64,000 nucleotides of DNA, taken from Planctomycetota bacterium. Its GTDB lineage: Bacteria; Planctomycetota; UBA1135; GCA-002686595. A program made the translations under genes and the position numbers. How positions within the stretch are numbered: the first letter of the stretch is position 1; each line of letters begins with the position of its first letter. The notes beneath the pieces are model-generated. The model worked only from the letters and a program-made list of their open reading frames with translations. It ran no database searches and was not told the origin of the DNA. Of this stretch, positions 1 to 8,891 are shown in pieces. The stretch spans positions 744,001-808,000 of the forward strand of contig JADJNY010000002.1 in the NCBI GenBank assembly GCA_016714045.1, given 5' to 3'.

Positions 1-1
1 G

Positions 2-394
2 ACGTTCAACGACAACGCGTTCTTCCTCGGGCACTCCGCGATGCTCGTCAACGAAGGCCTGCCGAACTACCTCGTGCGCCGCGCGGCGCAGAAGTACGAC
101 CTGCGCAGCCTGACGGTCGGCATCCTCGGCATGACGTTCAAGTCGGACTGCGACGACCCGCGCGACTCGCTCTCCTACAAGTTGAAGAAGTCGCTCGCGT
201 TCGAGGCGAAGGAGGTGCTCTGCGCCGATCCGTACCTCGAGCGTCCGTGGATCCTGCCCGCCGAGGAAGTGGTCGCGCGTTCAGCGCTGCTCTTCATCGG
301 CACGCCGCACAGCGCGTACAAGAAGCTCGATTTCAAAGGCAAGCCGGTGATCGACGTTTGGAAGTCCGTCCCGGGAGGAATGACAGTCGTATGA
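2..394 (+). CDS. Nucleotide-sugar dehydrogenase, C-terminal part (5' truncated)
   Basis: The reading frame is open from base 2, so the gene begins before the window. The visible 130 residues look like the last part of a UDP-glucose/UDP-ManNAc-type 6-dehydrogenase. A helix region with 'FNDNAFFLGHSAMLVNEG' resembles the dimer-forming central domain. It is followed by a Rossmann-like UDP-binding C-terminal domain with 'VGILGMTFKSDCDDPRDS' and a late 'FIGTPHSAY' strand. These enzymes oxidise a nucleotide-sugar C6 hydroxyl to a uronic acid for surface polysaccharide synthesis. The NAD-binding half and the catalytic Cys lie outside the window, so the substrate cannot be judged. The stop overlaps the start of the next gene (ATGA), which indicates translational coupling to the epimerase. 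Confidence 0.85.
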   Translation, partial: TFNDNAFFLGHSAMLVNEGLPNYLVRRAAQKYDLRSLTVGILGMTFKSDCDDPRDSLSYKLKKSLAFEAKEVLCADPYLERPWILPAEEVVARSALLFIGTPHSAYKKLDFKGKPVIDVWKSVPGGMTVV

Positions 395-1413
395 AGGTCC
401 TGGTCACCGGTTCGAATGGGTTCATCGCGGGCTACCTCGTCGCCGAGCTGCTCCAGAACGGGTACGAAGTCGTCGGCATCGACAACTTCAGCAAGTACGG
501 CAAGGTCGCGAAGTCGTACGACACGCACCCGAAGTACAAGCTCGTCGAGGGCGATGCGAAGGACGTCGAGCTCTTGAAGAAGCTCGTCGCCGACTGCGAT
601 CACTTCGTGATCTGCGCGGCGATGATCGGCGGCATCAGCTACTTCCACAAGTACGCCTACGACTTGATCGCCGAGAACGACCGCATCACCGCGGCCGCGT
701 TCGACGCCGCGATCTGGGCGCACAAGAACGGCAAGCTCAAGAAGGCGACGCTCCTCAGCTCGTCGATGGTGTACGAGAGCACGAAGGTGTTCCCGACGCC
801 CGAGGGCGCGCAGCTCACGTCGCCGCCGCCGCTCTCGACGTACGGCTTCCAGAAGCTGTCGTGCGAGTACTACGCGCGCGGCGCGTTCGAGCAGTACCAG
901 CTGCCGTACACGATCGTGCGTCCGTTCAACTGCGTCGGCATCGGCGAAGGTCGCGCGCAGGGCGAACACGAGATCTACTCGGGCAACGTCAAGCTCGCGA
1001 TGAGCCACGTCGTGCCGGACCTCGTGCAGAAGATGGTCAAGGGTCAGGACCCGCTGCACATCCTCGGCGACGGCAAGCAGGTGCGGCACTACACGTACGG
1101 CGGCGATCTCGCGCGCGGCATCCGCGTGTGCCTCGAGCACCCGAAGGCGCTCAACGAGGACTTCAACATCTCGACGCCCGTGCCGACGACGGTGCTCGAA
1201 CTCGCCGAGGCGATCTGGAAGAAGATCCACGGCGCGAAGAAGCCGTTCCGCTTCGTCTCGGACAAGCCGTTCGAGTACGACGTGCAGCTGCGCACGCCCG
1301 ACGTGAGCAAGTCGAAGAAGCTGCTCGGCTTCGAGGCCACGACCCCGCTGGAGAAGATCCTCGACGAGGTCGTGCCGTGGATCCAGGAGCAGGTGGAGCG
1401 CGGGACGATCTGA
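391..1413 (+). CDS. NAD-dependent sugar epimerase/dehydratase
   Basis: A 340-residue extended short-chain dehydrogenase/reductase. The N-terminus has the dinucleotide-binding loop 'VLVTGSNGFIAGYL' and an acidic beta2 end ('GIDNF'), which favours NAD over NADP. The catalytic set is visible as 'SSSMVY' followed by 'YGFQK' (YxxxK). Family members epimerise or dehydrate nucleotide-linked sugars in the cytoplasm. Length is normal for the family. The ATG at 391 is chosen because it overlaps the dehydrogenase stop as ATGA and sits directly before the Rossmann strand. An upstream in-frame extension to 247 would overlap the previous gene heavily. With the dehydrogenase it forms a precursor-supply pair. 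The exact sugar is not determinable. Confidence 0.88.
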   Translation: MKVLVTGSNGFIAGYLVAELLQNGYEVVGIDNFSKYGKVAKSYDTHPKYKLVEGDAKDVELLKKLVADCDHFVICAAMIGGISYFHKYAYDLIAENDRITAAAFDAAIWAHKNGKLKKATLLSSSMVYESTKVFPTPEGAQLTSPPPLSTYGFQKLSCEYYARGAFEQYQLPYTIVRPFNCVGIGEGRAQGEHEIYSGNVKLAMSHVVPDLVQKMVKGQDPLHILGDGKQVRHYTYGGDLARGIRVCLEHPKALNEDFNISTPVPTTVLELAEAIWKKIHGAKKPFRFVSDKPFEYDVQLRTPDVSKSKKLLGFEATTPLEKILDEVVPWIQEQVERGTI

Positions 1414-1538
1414 GTCGCGCGACGCGATGGTTCGAGCGGGACGGGCGCCACGCGGCGCCCGTTCGCACTTCCCCGACGCCGACGCGCGGCTTGGAGCTCG
1501 ACCTGGACAGAGTCGGCGATCGGAGCGAAGCTCTCGCC

Positions 1539-1793
1539 ATGGATCTCCATCTGCCCTCCGAGCTCCGCAAGCTCGTCGAACACGAGCGGGCGGCGGGTCA
1601 CTACGCTTCGGCCAACGACGTCGTCCGCGAAGCGCTGCGCGTGCTCGCTCAGGATCGGAAGTGGCGGGCCGGCGTGCGCCGCAAGATCGCAGCGGGAATG
1701 GCCCAGGTTCGCGCGGGCCGGCTCGTGGAGGGGGACCGGGCCGTCGCCAAGCTTCGCCGTCGGATCGGCTCCCGCCGCGGCAAGCGATCGTGA
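1539..1793 (+). CDS. ParD-like ribbon-helix-helix antitoxin
   Basis: An 84-residue protein starting 'MDLHLPSELRKLVEHE' with 'YASANDVVREALRVL', the usual ParD/CopG ribbon-helix-helix layout: a short strand, then two helices, with S/A-N/E-D-VVREALR in the second. The basic C-terminal half would wrap the toxin. Such antitoxins neutralise a ParE/RelE-fold toxin and repress their own operon. The gene overlaps the toxin start as GTGA at 1790-1793, typical of coupled type II pairs. The start is taken at the ATG preceding the ribbon strand. An open frame extends further upstream but lacks family resemblance. Confidence 0.8.
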   Translation: MDLHLPSELRKLVEHERAAGHYASANDVVREALRVLAQDRKWRAGVRRKIAAGMAQVRAGRLVEGDRAVAKLRRRIGSRRGKRS

Positions 1794-2089
1794 CCCGCTG
1801 GCAGCTCACCGAACTCGCCGAGCGCGATCTCCGGGAGACCCTCGACTTCGTCGAGTCGGAGAGTGGTCCTGTTCGAGCGGAGCGCGTCCTCGACGACTTC
1901 GTCCGGGCGTTCGATCGTCTCGCGGCGCGACCTCGGATCGGACACACACGCGAAGACCTGACCGATCTCGACGTGTTGTTCTGGCCCGTGCACGCATGGC
2001 TCGTCGTCTACCGTCAGGATCGGCGTCGACTCGTGATCGTGCGCGTCGTGAGTGGTCGCCGCGACTTGCGTGAGTTGCTTGGCAACTGA
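1790..2089 (+). CDS. ParE/RelE-superfamily toxin
   Basis: A 99-residue protein beginning at a GTG that overlaps the antitoxin stop. The pattern 'LTELAERDLRETLDFVE', then 'RAFDRLAARPRIGHTRED' and 'LVVYRQDRRRLVIVRVVSGRRDL' is the standard ParE/RelE plasmid-stabilisation fold: two N-terminal helices followed by a beta sheet ending in an 'I.RV..G.RD' strand. ParE members poison DNA gyrase and RelE members cleave mRNA on the ribosome. The sequence here looks more ParE-like because of the paired ParD antitoxin, but the target is inferred. The length is complete for the family. Confidence 0.8.
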   Translation: MTRWQLTELAERDLRETLDFVESESGPVRAERVLDDFVRAFDRLAARPRIGHTREDLTDLDVLFWPVHAWLVVYRQDRRRLVIVRVVSGRRDLRELLGN

Positions 2090-2135
2090 ACGACCCCACG
2101 AGCAGGGATGTGCCCGATGCACGGGACGCCGCGCG

Positions 2136-3965
2136 TCACTTCCCCTTCACCGCGAACGCCGCCTCCAGCGCCTTCTTCCCGCCGACGACCGGCAGCTCGA
2201 TCAGGGTGTCCGCGAGGTGGAGCTCGAGCTTCGTGCCCGCCTTGGGCCACAGCGTGAAGTCGCGGTCGCTCGCGAACACCATCAGGCCGATGCGCTCCCC
2301 CGCGGCGATCACCTGGTCGTCGGGCTGCAGGTCGAACGTCACCGTCACCGGCTTGCCGGGCACGAGCGGCGCTTCCTTCTCGAGTGAAGTGCGGTTCCGC
2401 GGGTCGGCCCAGCCGCGCGTGATCACGTTCTCGAGGATCGGCGCCTTGTCCGTCCACGGCAGCGACACGAGCCACACCGACAGGTTCGTCGCGGGCTTGT
2501 CGCACGCGAACGTGATCGTCACGCGCGCCGTGCCCGACACGTGCACGGGCTCCGACAGGACGGAAGTCGCGTAAAGGAGGCGGTTCGGCGACTCCTCGGC
2601 CATCGCGAGCTCCTTGCCGGCGTGCGCGACGTCGTCGACGAGCGTCTCGCGGGCGCGATCCGCGGCCGCGGTGAACGCGAGCTCGCCGACCTTCTTGCCG
2701 CCCGGCTTGGGATGCAGCACGACCGACTTCGCGTCGGGGTTCGGCCACTCCGCGTACGCGGTCGGCTTCGACGCCTTGTCGCCCTCGCGCACGATCCACG
2801 CGGCGGGGCCCTTCTCGACGCCGTTGTCGACGCCGAGCAGGTACTTCGTGAACCACTTGTTCAAGAGCTCGCCCGGCGGCGGCCCGCCGTGTCCGCCCTG
2901 GTGCCAGTAGCCGATGCACGGCACGCCCTTCTTCCGCAGCGCCGTGTAGATCCGCGTGCCGTGCTCGGGCATCACGTTCCAGTCGTTGAAGCCGTGTGCG
3001 ACGAGACACGCGGCCTTCATCGGCCCGAGGTCGAGCAGGTAGTCGCGCTCCGCCCAGAACGCGTTCCAGTCGCCGTGCTCGCGATCCTGCAGCTTCCGCA
3101 TGACGTCGTCGCGCACGTGCTCGTCACACCACGCGTCGCGCGCGGGGTCGCCGCTGTGGATGAAGTCGTAGAGCACGTCGACGTCCTCGCCCATGTAGCC
3201 GCCGGGGGCGCGCACGAGGCCGTTCGAGCGGTAGTAGTGGTAGTACGACGTGTTCGGCGCGATCGGCACGATCGCCTCGAGCCCTTGGACGCCCGTCGTC
3301 GCCGCCGCGAGCGGCAGCGTGCCGTTGTACGACGTGCCGATCATGCCGACCTTGCCCGCGCTCCACGTCGCGACGACGGGTTCGCCGCCCTCTTGCGCGC
3401 TCCAGCCCTTCGCGCGGCCGCACAACCAGTCGATCACGGCCTTGGGCGCGAGCGACTCGTTGTCACCGCCGACCGTCGGACATCCGTCGGACCAACCCGT
3501 GCCGGGCGACGACGAGTGCACGACGGCGAACCCGCGCGGCACCCACGTGCGCACTTCGCTCCGCGCGATCATCCCGGGCTTCTCGCTGCGCGGGACGTGC
3601 GCCATCGTCTTGCGCTCCTTCGGCGTCTCGCCGAGCTCCTGCTCGGGGTTCCAGAAGAAGCTCTTGTCGTCGGGGCCGGTGCCCGCGAAGTACGGCGACG
3701 TCTCGTAGACGACGGGGACCTTCAAGCCCTCCGTGTTCGTCTGCTTGGGGCGCGTGACGTCGACGTGCATGCGATCGAGCTTGCCGTCGCCGTCCGAGTC
3801 GAACGTCGTCTCGACCCACAGGAACTCCTCGATCCACTCTTTCGAGTCCTTGAACGCGTCGACGACCTGCGCCTGTCCGTCGACGACGACGTGCGCGCTG
3901 CGGGCCGGAGGCTCTTCGGCGAGGATGGGGGAGGCGAGCAGGGGAGCGAGGAAAACGGCGTGCAT
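2136..3965 (-). CDS. Exported PepX/CocE-type serine hydrolase (Xaa-Pro dipeptidyl-peptidase family)
   Basis: A 609-residue S15-family alpha/beta hydrolase. A short hydrophobic N-terminus (residues 1-16, ending before 'EEPP') looks like a signal peptide. The nucleophile elbow is 'GTSYNG' (Ser about 212). The acid motif is 'HGFNDWNVMPEH' and the histidine motif 'WHQGGHGGP', both very close to those of X-prolyl dipeptidyl-peptidases. The C-terminal third is a jelly-roll domain typical of the family ('HVSGTARVTITFACDKP' onward). It probably hydrolyses proline-containing peptides or an ester/amide outside the cytoplasm. 'FDSDGDGKLDRM' near residue 55 resembles a calcium-binding loop. The ATG at 3965 directly precedes the signal sequence, although the frame stays open far upstream. 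The gene follows membrane protein A3 on the same strand after about 100 bases. Confidence 0.85.
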   Translation of the reverse strand: MHAVFLAPLLASPILAEEPPARSAHVVVDGQAQVVDAFKDSKEWIEEFLWVETTFDSDGDGKLDRMHVDVTRPKQTNTEGLKVPVVYETSPYFAGTGPDDKSFFWNPEQELGETPKERKTMAHVPRSEKPGMIARSEVRTWVPRGFAVVHSSSPGTGWSDGCPTVGGDNESLAPKAVIDWLCGRAKGWSAQEGGEPVVATWSAGKVGMIGTSYNGTLPLAAATTGVQGLEAIVPIAPNTSYYHYYRSNGLVRAPGGYMGEDVDVLYDFIHSGDPARDAWCDEHVRDDVMRKLQDREHGDWNAFWAERDYLLDLGPMKAACLVAHGFNDWNVMPEHGTRIYTALRKKGVPCIGYWHQGGHGGPPPGELLNKWFTKYLLGVDNGVEKGPAAWIVREGDKASKPTAYAEWPNPDAKSVVLHPKPGGKKVGELAFTAAADRARETLVDDVAHAGKELAMAEESPNRLLYATSVLSEPVHVSGTARVTITFACDKPATNLSVWLVSLPWTDKAPILENVITRGWADPRNRTSLEKEAPLVPGKPVTVTFDLQPDDQVIAAGERIGLMVFASDRDFTLWPKAGTKLELHLADTLIELPVVGGKKALEAAFAVKGK

Positions 3966-4072
3966 CGGGGCACCTCGGGACGTCGATCGACGATCGCGGC
4001 GCTCCCGAAGGGGAACGCGCGCGCGCACAGCATGCACGGGATCGCGCGCGCTTCCAACTCGCGCGCGCCGGA

Positions 4073-6469
4073 TCAATCGAGCTTCAAGTTGCCCCAGTAC
4101 GCGCCCTCGAGCACCGCGCCGTCGGGTGCGAGCGACAGCGTCTTCAGCACGAGCTCGCCGCCCTCCGGCGCGACGTACTCGATCTCGAACGGCTGCGGTT
4201 CGCGCTGCGCCTCGATCGTGTGCGGGTCGAGGCGCACGGCGAGCTGCTCCTCCGGGTTCGACGAGCCCGTGCGGATCAGGAACGCGCGGAACCCGATGGG
4301 GCCCGAGAAGCCGCGGTCGCCGGCGCGTGGGAGCACGCCGAACACGCCGCGCAGCTTGTGCGCGCCGGCGGGCAGGCGCAGCCGCATCCGCGCCGGAGCG
4401 TGCGCGAGCAACACCGTGCCCGGTCCGGCCCGCCGGACGCCCCCGGCGAGCGGAAGGGGGCTCTGGAACGGCACCAGGTCGAGCCCCGGCGTCGTCAGGC
4501 TCTTCTTGATCGCGGCGAGGCGCGCGGGCTCGATCGCGGGCGGGAGCGGCTCTTCCAGGATCCGCACGTCGATCTCGGCCTCGAAGAGCTCCGGTCCCGC
4601 GACGGGCGGCAGGAACACGATGCGCGCGAGGCGGCGCTGCGCAACCACGTCGTGGAGCGTGAGCCAATCCGCCGTGCTCTCGAGCACCGGATCGACGATC
4701 GCGCCCGCGCGCAGCATCCCCGGGACGACCGCATGGCGCGTCACGCGGCCGTCGCGCGCGTGGAGCTCGATCCAAGGCTGCGGCGAACGCAGCGCGAAGC
4801 CGCGCGCGCGCCCGGTGAGGCTCGGACGGATCTCGGCGGCGATCGAGTGGAGGCCGGGGCCGAGCTCGCTCACGTCGATCCCCTCGCCGAAACGCACGCG
4901 GCGCTCGAGCACGACGCGCGCCTCGGGAGCGTTCGGTCCCGCGGCGCTCTCGCGCGCCGGATCGAGCGCGCGCCGGCCGAGCAGGAGGAAGCCGCGCTCC
5001 GCCTCGACCGGTTCGAAGTCGCGCGCGAGCGAGCGCAGGAGGAGCGCGTCGTCGAGCGTCGGCAGGCGTTGATCGAGGCTCGTCAGGCCGAAGAGCATCC
5101 AGTCCGGACCGCGCGGGCCGTCGAGGAAGCGCGCGTTGCGCTCCTGCAGCTCCGGATCGAAGGTCAGGTACGACTGGAACACGGGCCGCGGCTGCCAGTT
5201 CCATCCGGGAAGGAGCAGGAGGCCGACCTGCCAGGGGACCACGTCGATCGGAGCCTCGCCGACGCGCTGTTGCAGCACGGGCAGGCTCCACGATTTCTCG
5301 GCGGACTCGCGCTCGCGATGGCCTTCCTCGAGGATCCACTGCGGCCGCGCGAGGATCCGGAAGCCGGTCTCGGTCCACGTCGCGCGCGAGCCGACCTGCG
5401 CCGAGATCGGGAGCGGGACCGGTCGCGACGCGAGGGCGCCGAGGAAGCACACGAGGAGCGTCGACGCGCGCAAGCCGAACGACGCCGCGGTCCGGAGCCC
5501 GCGCTCGGCCTCGCGCCGCAAGAGGAACGCGGTGCACCCCGTGATCGCGAAGAAGATCGGCGTGTGGTCGGCGCCGCGCACGAAGCCCTGCTTGAACGCG
5601 AGGAAAACGAAGGCCGCGTACGCGGCGGCGCGCCCGTACTCGACCCGGGGCGTGCCGCGTCCGCCGAGCGCGAGCGCGACCCGCGCCGCGACGCACGCGA
5701 GCGCGATGAGGGCGAGCTCGAGCATGCCTTCCGGCGCCTCGTTCGACATCGCGGCGTCGTAGCCGGAGGAGACGCGCAGCGACGTCGCGATCCACGCGGG
5801 CAGGTCGAGGAGCGACTGCCGGGCGCCGATCCACGCTGCGGCGAGCACGAGCGCGAGCGCGCCCGCGGTCGCGAGCGCCTTGCGCACGGACGTGGCCTTC
5901 GCCCGCGCGACGAGCAGCACGCCGAGGAGCGGCGCGGAGAGCAGCAGGAAGGTGAACTTCACCGTGCCGAGCAGGAGCACGAACGCGCCCGCGCCGAGCA
6001 CGCGCGCGCCGCGCTCGGGCCGGTCGAGCGCGAGGTCGAACGCCGCGAACACCGCCAGGTAGAGCACCGCGTCGCCGGGCACGTCCAGCAGGAACAACGC
6101 CGCGATCGCGAGGGCGCGCTCGAGCGGGGGAAGCCTCCACGCCGCGCGCACGAGCACGATGGCGCACACGAGCTTCACCAGCACGTCCCCGACGAGCCAT
6201 CGCAGGAACCACGTCCGCTCGTCGAACGCGACGCCCTGCAGCCAGCCCCAAGGGCCCCAGGTGTAGATCCACTCGACGCCCGCGCGCGCTCCGCGCAGGT
6301 GGAGCTCGTTCAAGGCCGCGCAGAAGCCCGCGTCGATCGCCGTCGTCGGCACCGTCGTCGCTGGCGAGGTCAGCGAGACCGCGAGCACGAGCATCAGCAG
6401 GACCTGGAGCGCGAACTCCTGGCCGGTCGCGCTCCCGCGCAGGGCGTCCCAACGCGCACGCCAGCTCAC
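4073..6469 (-). CDS. Large polytopic membrane protein, family A member 3 (putative GT-C-like)
   Basis: A 798-residue protein with many hydrophobic segments in residues 15-380 and a soluble, beta-rich C-terminal half. After the first membrane segment it has 'AIDAGFCAAL' and then 'EWIYTWGPWGWLQ', matching 'LDPSWAQAL' and 'FTYGPLGWF' of its neighbour at 6466-8871. An acidic residue just after TM1 recalls lipid-sugar-dependent GT-C glycosyltransferases, but no activity can be assigned. The C-terminal domain ends 'FEIEYVAPEGGELVLKT' then 'GAYWGNLKLD', like the other five large proteins here. The GTG start overlaps the upstream stop (GTGA at 6469-6466), so it is probably translationally coupled. 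Function is inferred only from context beside GT2 enzymes. Confidence 0.72.
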   Translation of the reverse strand: MSWRARWDALRGSATGQEFALQVLLMLVLAVSLTSPATTVPTTAIDAGFCAALNELHLRGARAGVEWIYTWGPWGWLQGVAFDERTWFLRWLVGDVLVKLVCAIVLVRAAWRLPPLERALAIAALFLLDVPGDAVLYLAVFAAFDLALDRPERGARVLGAGAFVLLLGTVKFTFLLLSAPLLGVLLVARAKATSVRKALATAGALALVLAAAWIGARQSLLDLPAWIATSLRVSSGYDAAMSNEAPEGMLELALIALACVAARVALALGGRGTPRVEYGRAAAYAAFVFLAFKQGFVRGADHTPIFFAITGCTAFLLRREAERGLRTAASFGLRASTLLVCFLGALASRPVPLPISAQVGSRATWTETGFRILARPQWILEEGHRERESAEKSWSLPVLQQRVGEAPIDVVPWQVGLLLLPGWNWQPRPVFQSYLTFDPELQERNARFLDGPRGPDWMLFGLTSLDQRLPTLDDALLLRSLARDFEPVEAERGFLLLGRRALDPARESAAGPNAPEARVVLERRVRFGEGIDVSELGPGLHSIAAEIRPSLTGRARGFALRSPQPWIELHARDGRVTRHAVVPGMLRAGAIVDPVLESTADWLTLHDVVAQRRLARIVFLPPVAGPELFEAEIDVRILEEPLPPAIEPARLAAIKKSLTTPGLDLVPFQSPLPLAGGVRRAGPGTVLLAHAPARMRLRLPAGAHKLRGVFGVLPRAGDRGFSGPIGFRAFLIRTGSSNPEEQLAVRLDPHTIEAQREPQPFEIEYVAPEGGELVLKTLSLAPDGAVLEGAYWGNLKLD

Positions 6470-8871
6470 TTGGGCTCCTCCGCGTCGACGCGCACGAAAC
6501 GCACGTCCGTCCAGTAGCACCAGTCGCACGCGCCGTCCCCGCGGGGGCCGACGTTCGTGCGCAGGACGAAGCGCGTGCTCTCGGGGAGCGAGAACTCGTG
6601 GGTGACGTGCTGGAGCCCGCGGTCGGCTGTGCGGGCGCGCGGATCGAGCGCCTGGCGCCAGAACGCGGCGTCACCGCGCTCGTTGCGCAGCACGAACGCG
6701 AACACGGCGCCGTCCGTGCAGATCGTCTCGTCGCTCGGCGGGAGCATCCCGAAGCGCGCGTCGACGCGCCAGCGGCCGGGCTCGAGCTCGTAGACGAGCT
6801 CCGACGGGGCGTGGACGACGAGCACGGAGCGTCCTTCGATGCTGGAGCGCGAGAACGGGATCGGCTCGCGCGTCGAGACGGGCGCGCGGTCGAGCATCGA
6901 GTAGGCGAGCGCGCGCGCCTTCTCCGGGTCGAACGGCGGGACGAGGCCGGCGTGGTGCTCGTACACGAGCCCGATCTCGGGCGCGAACGCGCGCTCGGCG
7001 GCTTCGGAGGACACGACGCGGATCGCGGTCACGCGCTGGCTCTTGCCGCCGGAGCACGCGTTCTCGACGGCGTCCTGCCCGCACATCCACGGGTCGATCA
7101 GCACGCCGGCCCGCGCCGCGCCGGGCACGATCCGGAACGTCGAAGTGAAGGCGCCGTCCGTCTCGATCTCGAGCTCGACGCGCGGCCAGCTCGCGAGGAA
7201 GCCCTCGAGTGCCCCGCGCGCCGTCGGTCGCAGGTCGAGACGGAGCACGCCTCCGCGTCCGTCGAGCTCGGGCAGCTCGACGCGCTCGCCGAAGCGCACG
7301 TCGCGTTCGAGCACGCGGCGGGCAGCTGGCGCTGCTCCGCGCGCGTCGTCGCGCTCGAGCAGCAGGTAGCCGCCTTCGCTGAGGACGGGCCGATAGCGGC
7401 GCAACACCTCGCACTGCGCGGGCGCGTCGTCGAGCCCGGGCAGCCGGTGATCGATGGTCGTGAATCGCCACAGCACGAAGCGCGGCGCGCGTTCGGAGCG
7501 GAAGTGCGCGGCGTTGAGCTCGGCGAGACGCTCGGTGTACGCCGCGTAGCTCTGGATGACCGGCCGCGGCCTCCAGCGCAAGTCGTTCAGGAAGAGCACG
7601 GCGAGCTCGACCTGGAAGACGTCGATCTCGGCGTCGCCAACGCGCTCGCGAACGCGGGGGAGCGCGTGTTGCGCGGCGAGCGCGGCCCGTTCGAGCGTGT
7701 ACGCCTCGCGCAGCGTGTCGAGCTCCGCGATCGAGTTCGCGTGGTCCGCCAGGATCTGGTTCCACGCCGCGAGCGGGCGCGTCGTCCCGACGCCGCTCGC
7801 GAGCTGCGCGCGCTGGTAGCCCCACAGCGCGAGCAGCGCGACGAGCACGCGTCCGAGCGCGAGCGCGCCCGCGCGCCGCGGGGCCGCCACGGCGTCGTTC
7901 GCGAACCACCACGGCGTCCACAGGGCGTAGCCGAAGCACGTGAGCGTCGTGCTGCCGGCGGCGACGAAGCCGGCCTTGAACGCGACGAACGCTCCCGCGG
8001 CGAACAGCGCGAGGCGCGGCGCGAGCACGCGCGCTCCCGCGTCGCGCGCGCTGCCCCAGACGAGGAAGAGCCCGCCCGCGAGGCTCGCGACGGCGAGCGC
8101 GACGTCGGTGCTCTCCGCGGGCGCGGACATCGCCTGCGCGTAGCCGCGCGCGACCTCCCACGACGTCGACACGTAGGCCCACAGGTTCAGCGGGTTCTGT
8201 CCGCACGCGCACCACAGGAAGAGGAGCGCTCCGAACGCGACCAGCGCGTGCGCTCCAGCCGCTCGCGCACGCTTCGCGAGGACGAGCCGCGCCACGACGA
8301 CGGCGATCGCGGCGACCGCGAGGACGAGGTACGTGAACTTGATCCACGCGACGCCCGCGAGGAGCAGCCAGACCGGCGCCGTCGCGAGCAGTTCGCGGGC
8401 CGAGGCGCGGTTCGAGTCCGCGGCGCGCGTGCGCTCGAGGAGCCACGCACCGAGGGCGACGACGCACGTGAAATAGAACGCTTCGGCGCCCGGCTCGGGC
8501 ACGAGCAGGAGCAGCGCGAAGGTGAGCTTCGACGCGGGGCCGTCGACGCGCGCGATCCCGCGCGCGAGGACCGCGCACAGCGCGAGCTTGAACGCGAGCT
8601 CGAACGCGAGGAGCTTCCAGCCGAAGAGCTCGGGCTGCCACGCGGCGTGCGCGAACCAGCCGAGCGGCCCGTAGGTGAACACGACGTCGACGCCGAACTG
8701 CAGGCCGCGCGTCAGTGCGTACCCGAGCGCCTGCGCCCACGACGGATCGAGCTCGGGCACCGCGGGGTGCTCGGACGGCGCGTAGCGCGTCAGCCACAGG
8801 AGGCCGAGGAACAGCGCGAACAGCACGCGCTCCTGGACGACGTGTCGAGCGGGGGCGTGCGGCTCGGCCAT
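6466..8871 (-). CDS. Large polytopic membrane protein, family A member 2 (putative GT-C-like)
   Basis: An 801-residue paralogue of the proteins on either side. The first membrane helix (residues 13-30) is followed by 'ELDPSWAQALGYALTRG' and 'VDVVFTYGPLGWF', the family A signature. About ten further hydrophobic stretches run to residue 360. A soluble region then contains 'RPRPVIQSYAAYTERLAELN', also seen in A1 and A3 ('RP.FQSY..Y/FTP'). The last 150 residues form a beta-rich domain ending 'DRGLQHVTHEFSLPES' and 'DWCYWTDVRF'. The ATG at 8871 sits 21 bases after the end of A1. Likely inner-membrane, with the C-terminal domain on the outside. Surface-glycan assembly is an inference. Confidence 0.72.
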   Translation of the reverse strand: MAEPHAPARHVVQERVLFALFLGLLWLTRYAPSEHPAVPELDPSWAQALGYALTRGLQFGVDVVFTYGPLGWFAHAAWQPELFGWKLLAFELAFKLALCAVLARGIARVDGPASKLTFALLLLVPEPGAEAFYFTCVVALGAWLLERTRAADSNRASARELLATAPVWLLLAGVAWIKFTYLVLAVAAIAVVVARLVLAKRARAAGAHALVAFGALLFLWCACGQNPLNLWAYVSTSWEVARGYAQAMSAPAESTDVALAVASLAGGLFLVWGSARDAGARVLAPRLALFAAGAFVAFKAGFVAAGSTTLTCFGYALWTPWWFANDAVAAPRRAGALALGRVLVALLALWGYQRAQLASGVGTTRPLAAWNQILADHANSIAELDTLREAYTLERAALAAQHALPRVRERVGDAEIDVFQVELAVLFLNDLRWRPRPVIQSYAAYTERLAELNAAHFRSERAPRFVLWRFTTIDHRLPGLDDAPAQCEVLRRYRPVLSEGGYLLLERDDARGAAPAARRVLERDVRFGERVELPELDGRGGVLRLDLRPTARGALEGFLASWPRVELEIETDGAFTSTFRIVPGAARAGVLIDPWMCGQDAVENACSGGKSQRVTAIRVVSSEAAERAFAPEIGLVYEHHAGLVPPFDPEKARALAYSMLDRAPVSTREPIPFSRSSIEGRSVLVVHAPSELVYELEPGRWRVDARFGMLPPSDETICTDGAVFAFVLRNERGDAAFWRQALDPRARTADRGLQHVTHEFSLPESTRFVLRTNVGPRGDGACDWCYWTDVRFVRVDAEEPK

Positions 8872-8891
8872 GGGGCTAGCTTACGAGCGCG

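Noticed and set aside
1414..1538. Extended N-terminus for the ParD-like protein
   Set aside because: The upstream in-frame residues are Arg-rich and the ribbon strand should be at the very N-terminus.
3966..6674. Upstream extension of the PepX-like hydrolase into a 1512-codon frame
   Set aside because: The extra 900 residues are Arg-rich and overlap the family A protein gene in another frame. The hydrolase starts at 3965 with its signal peptide.
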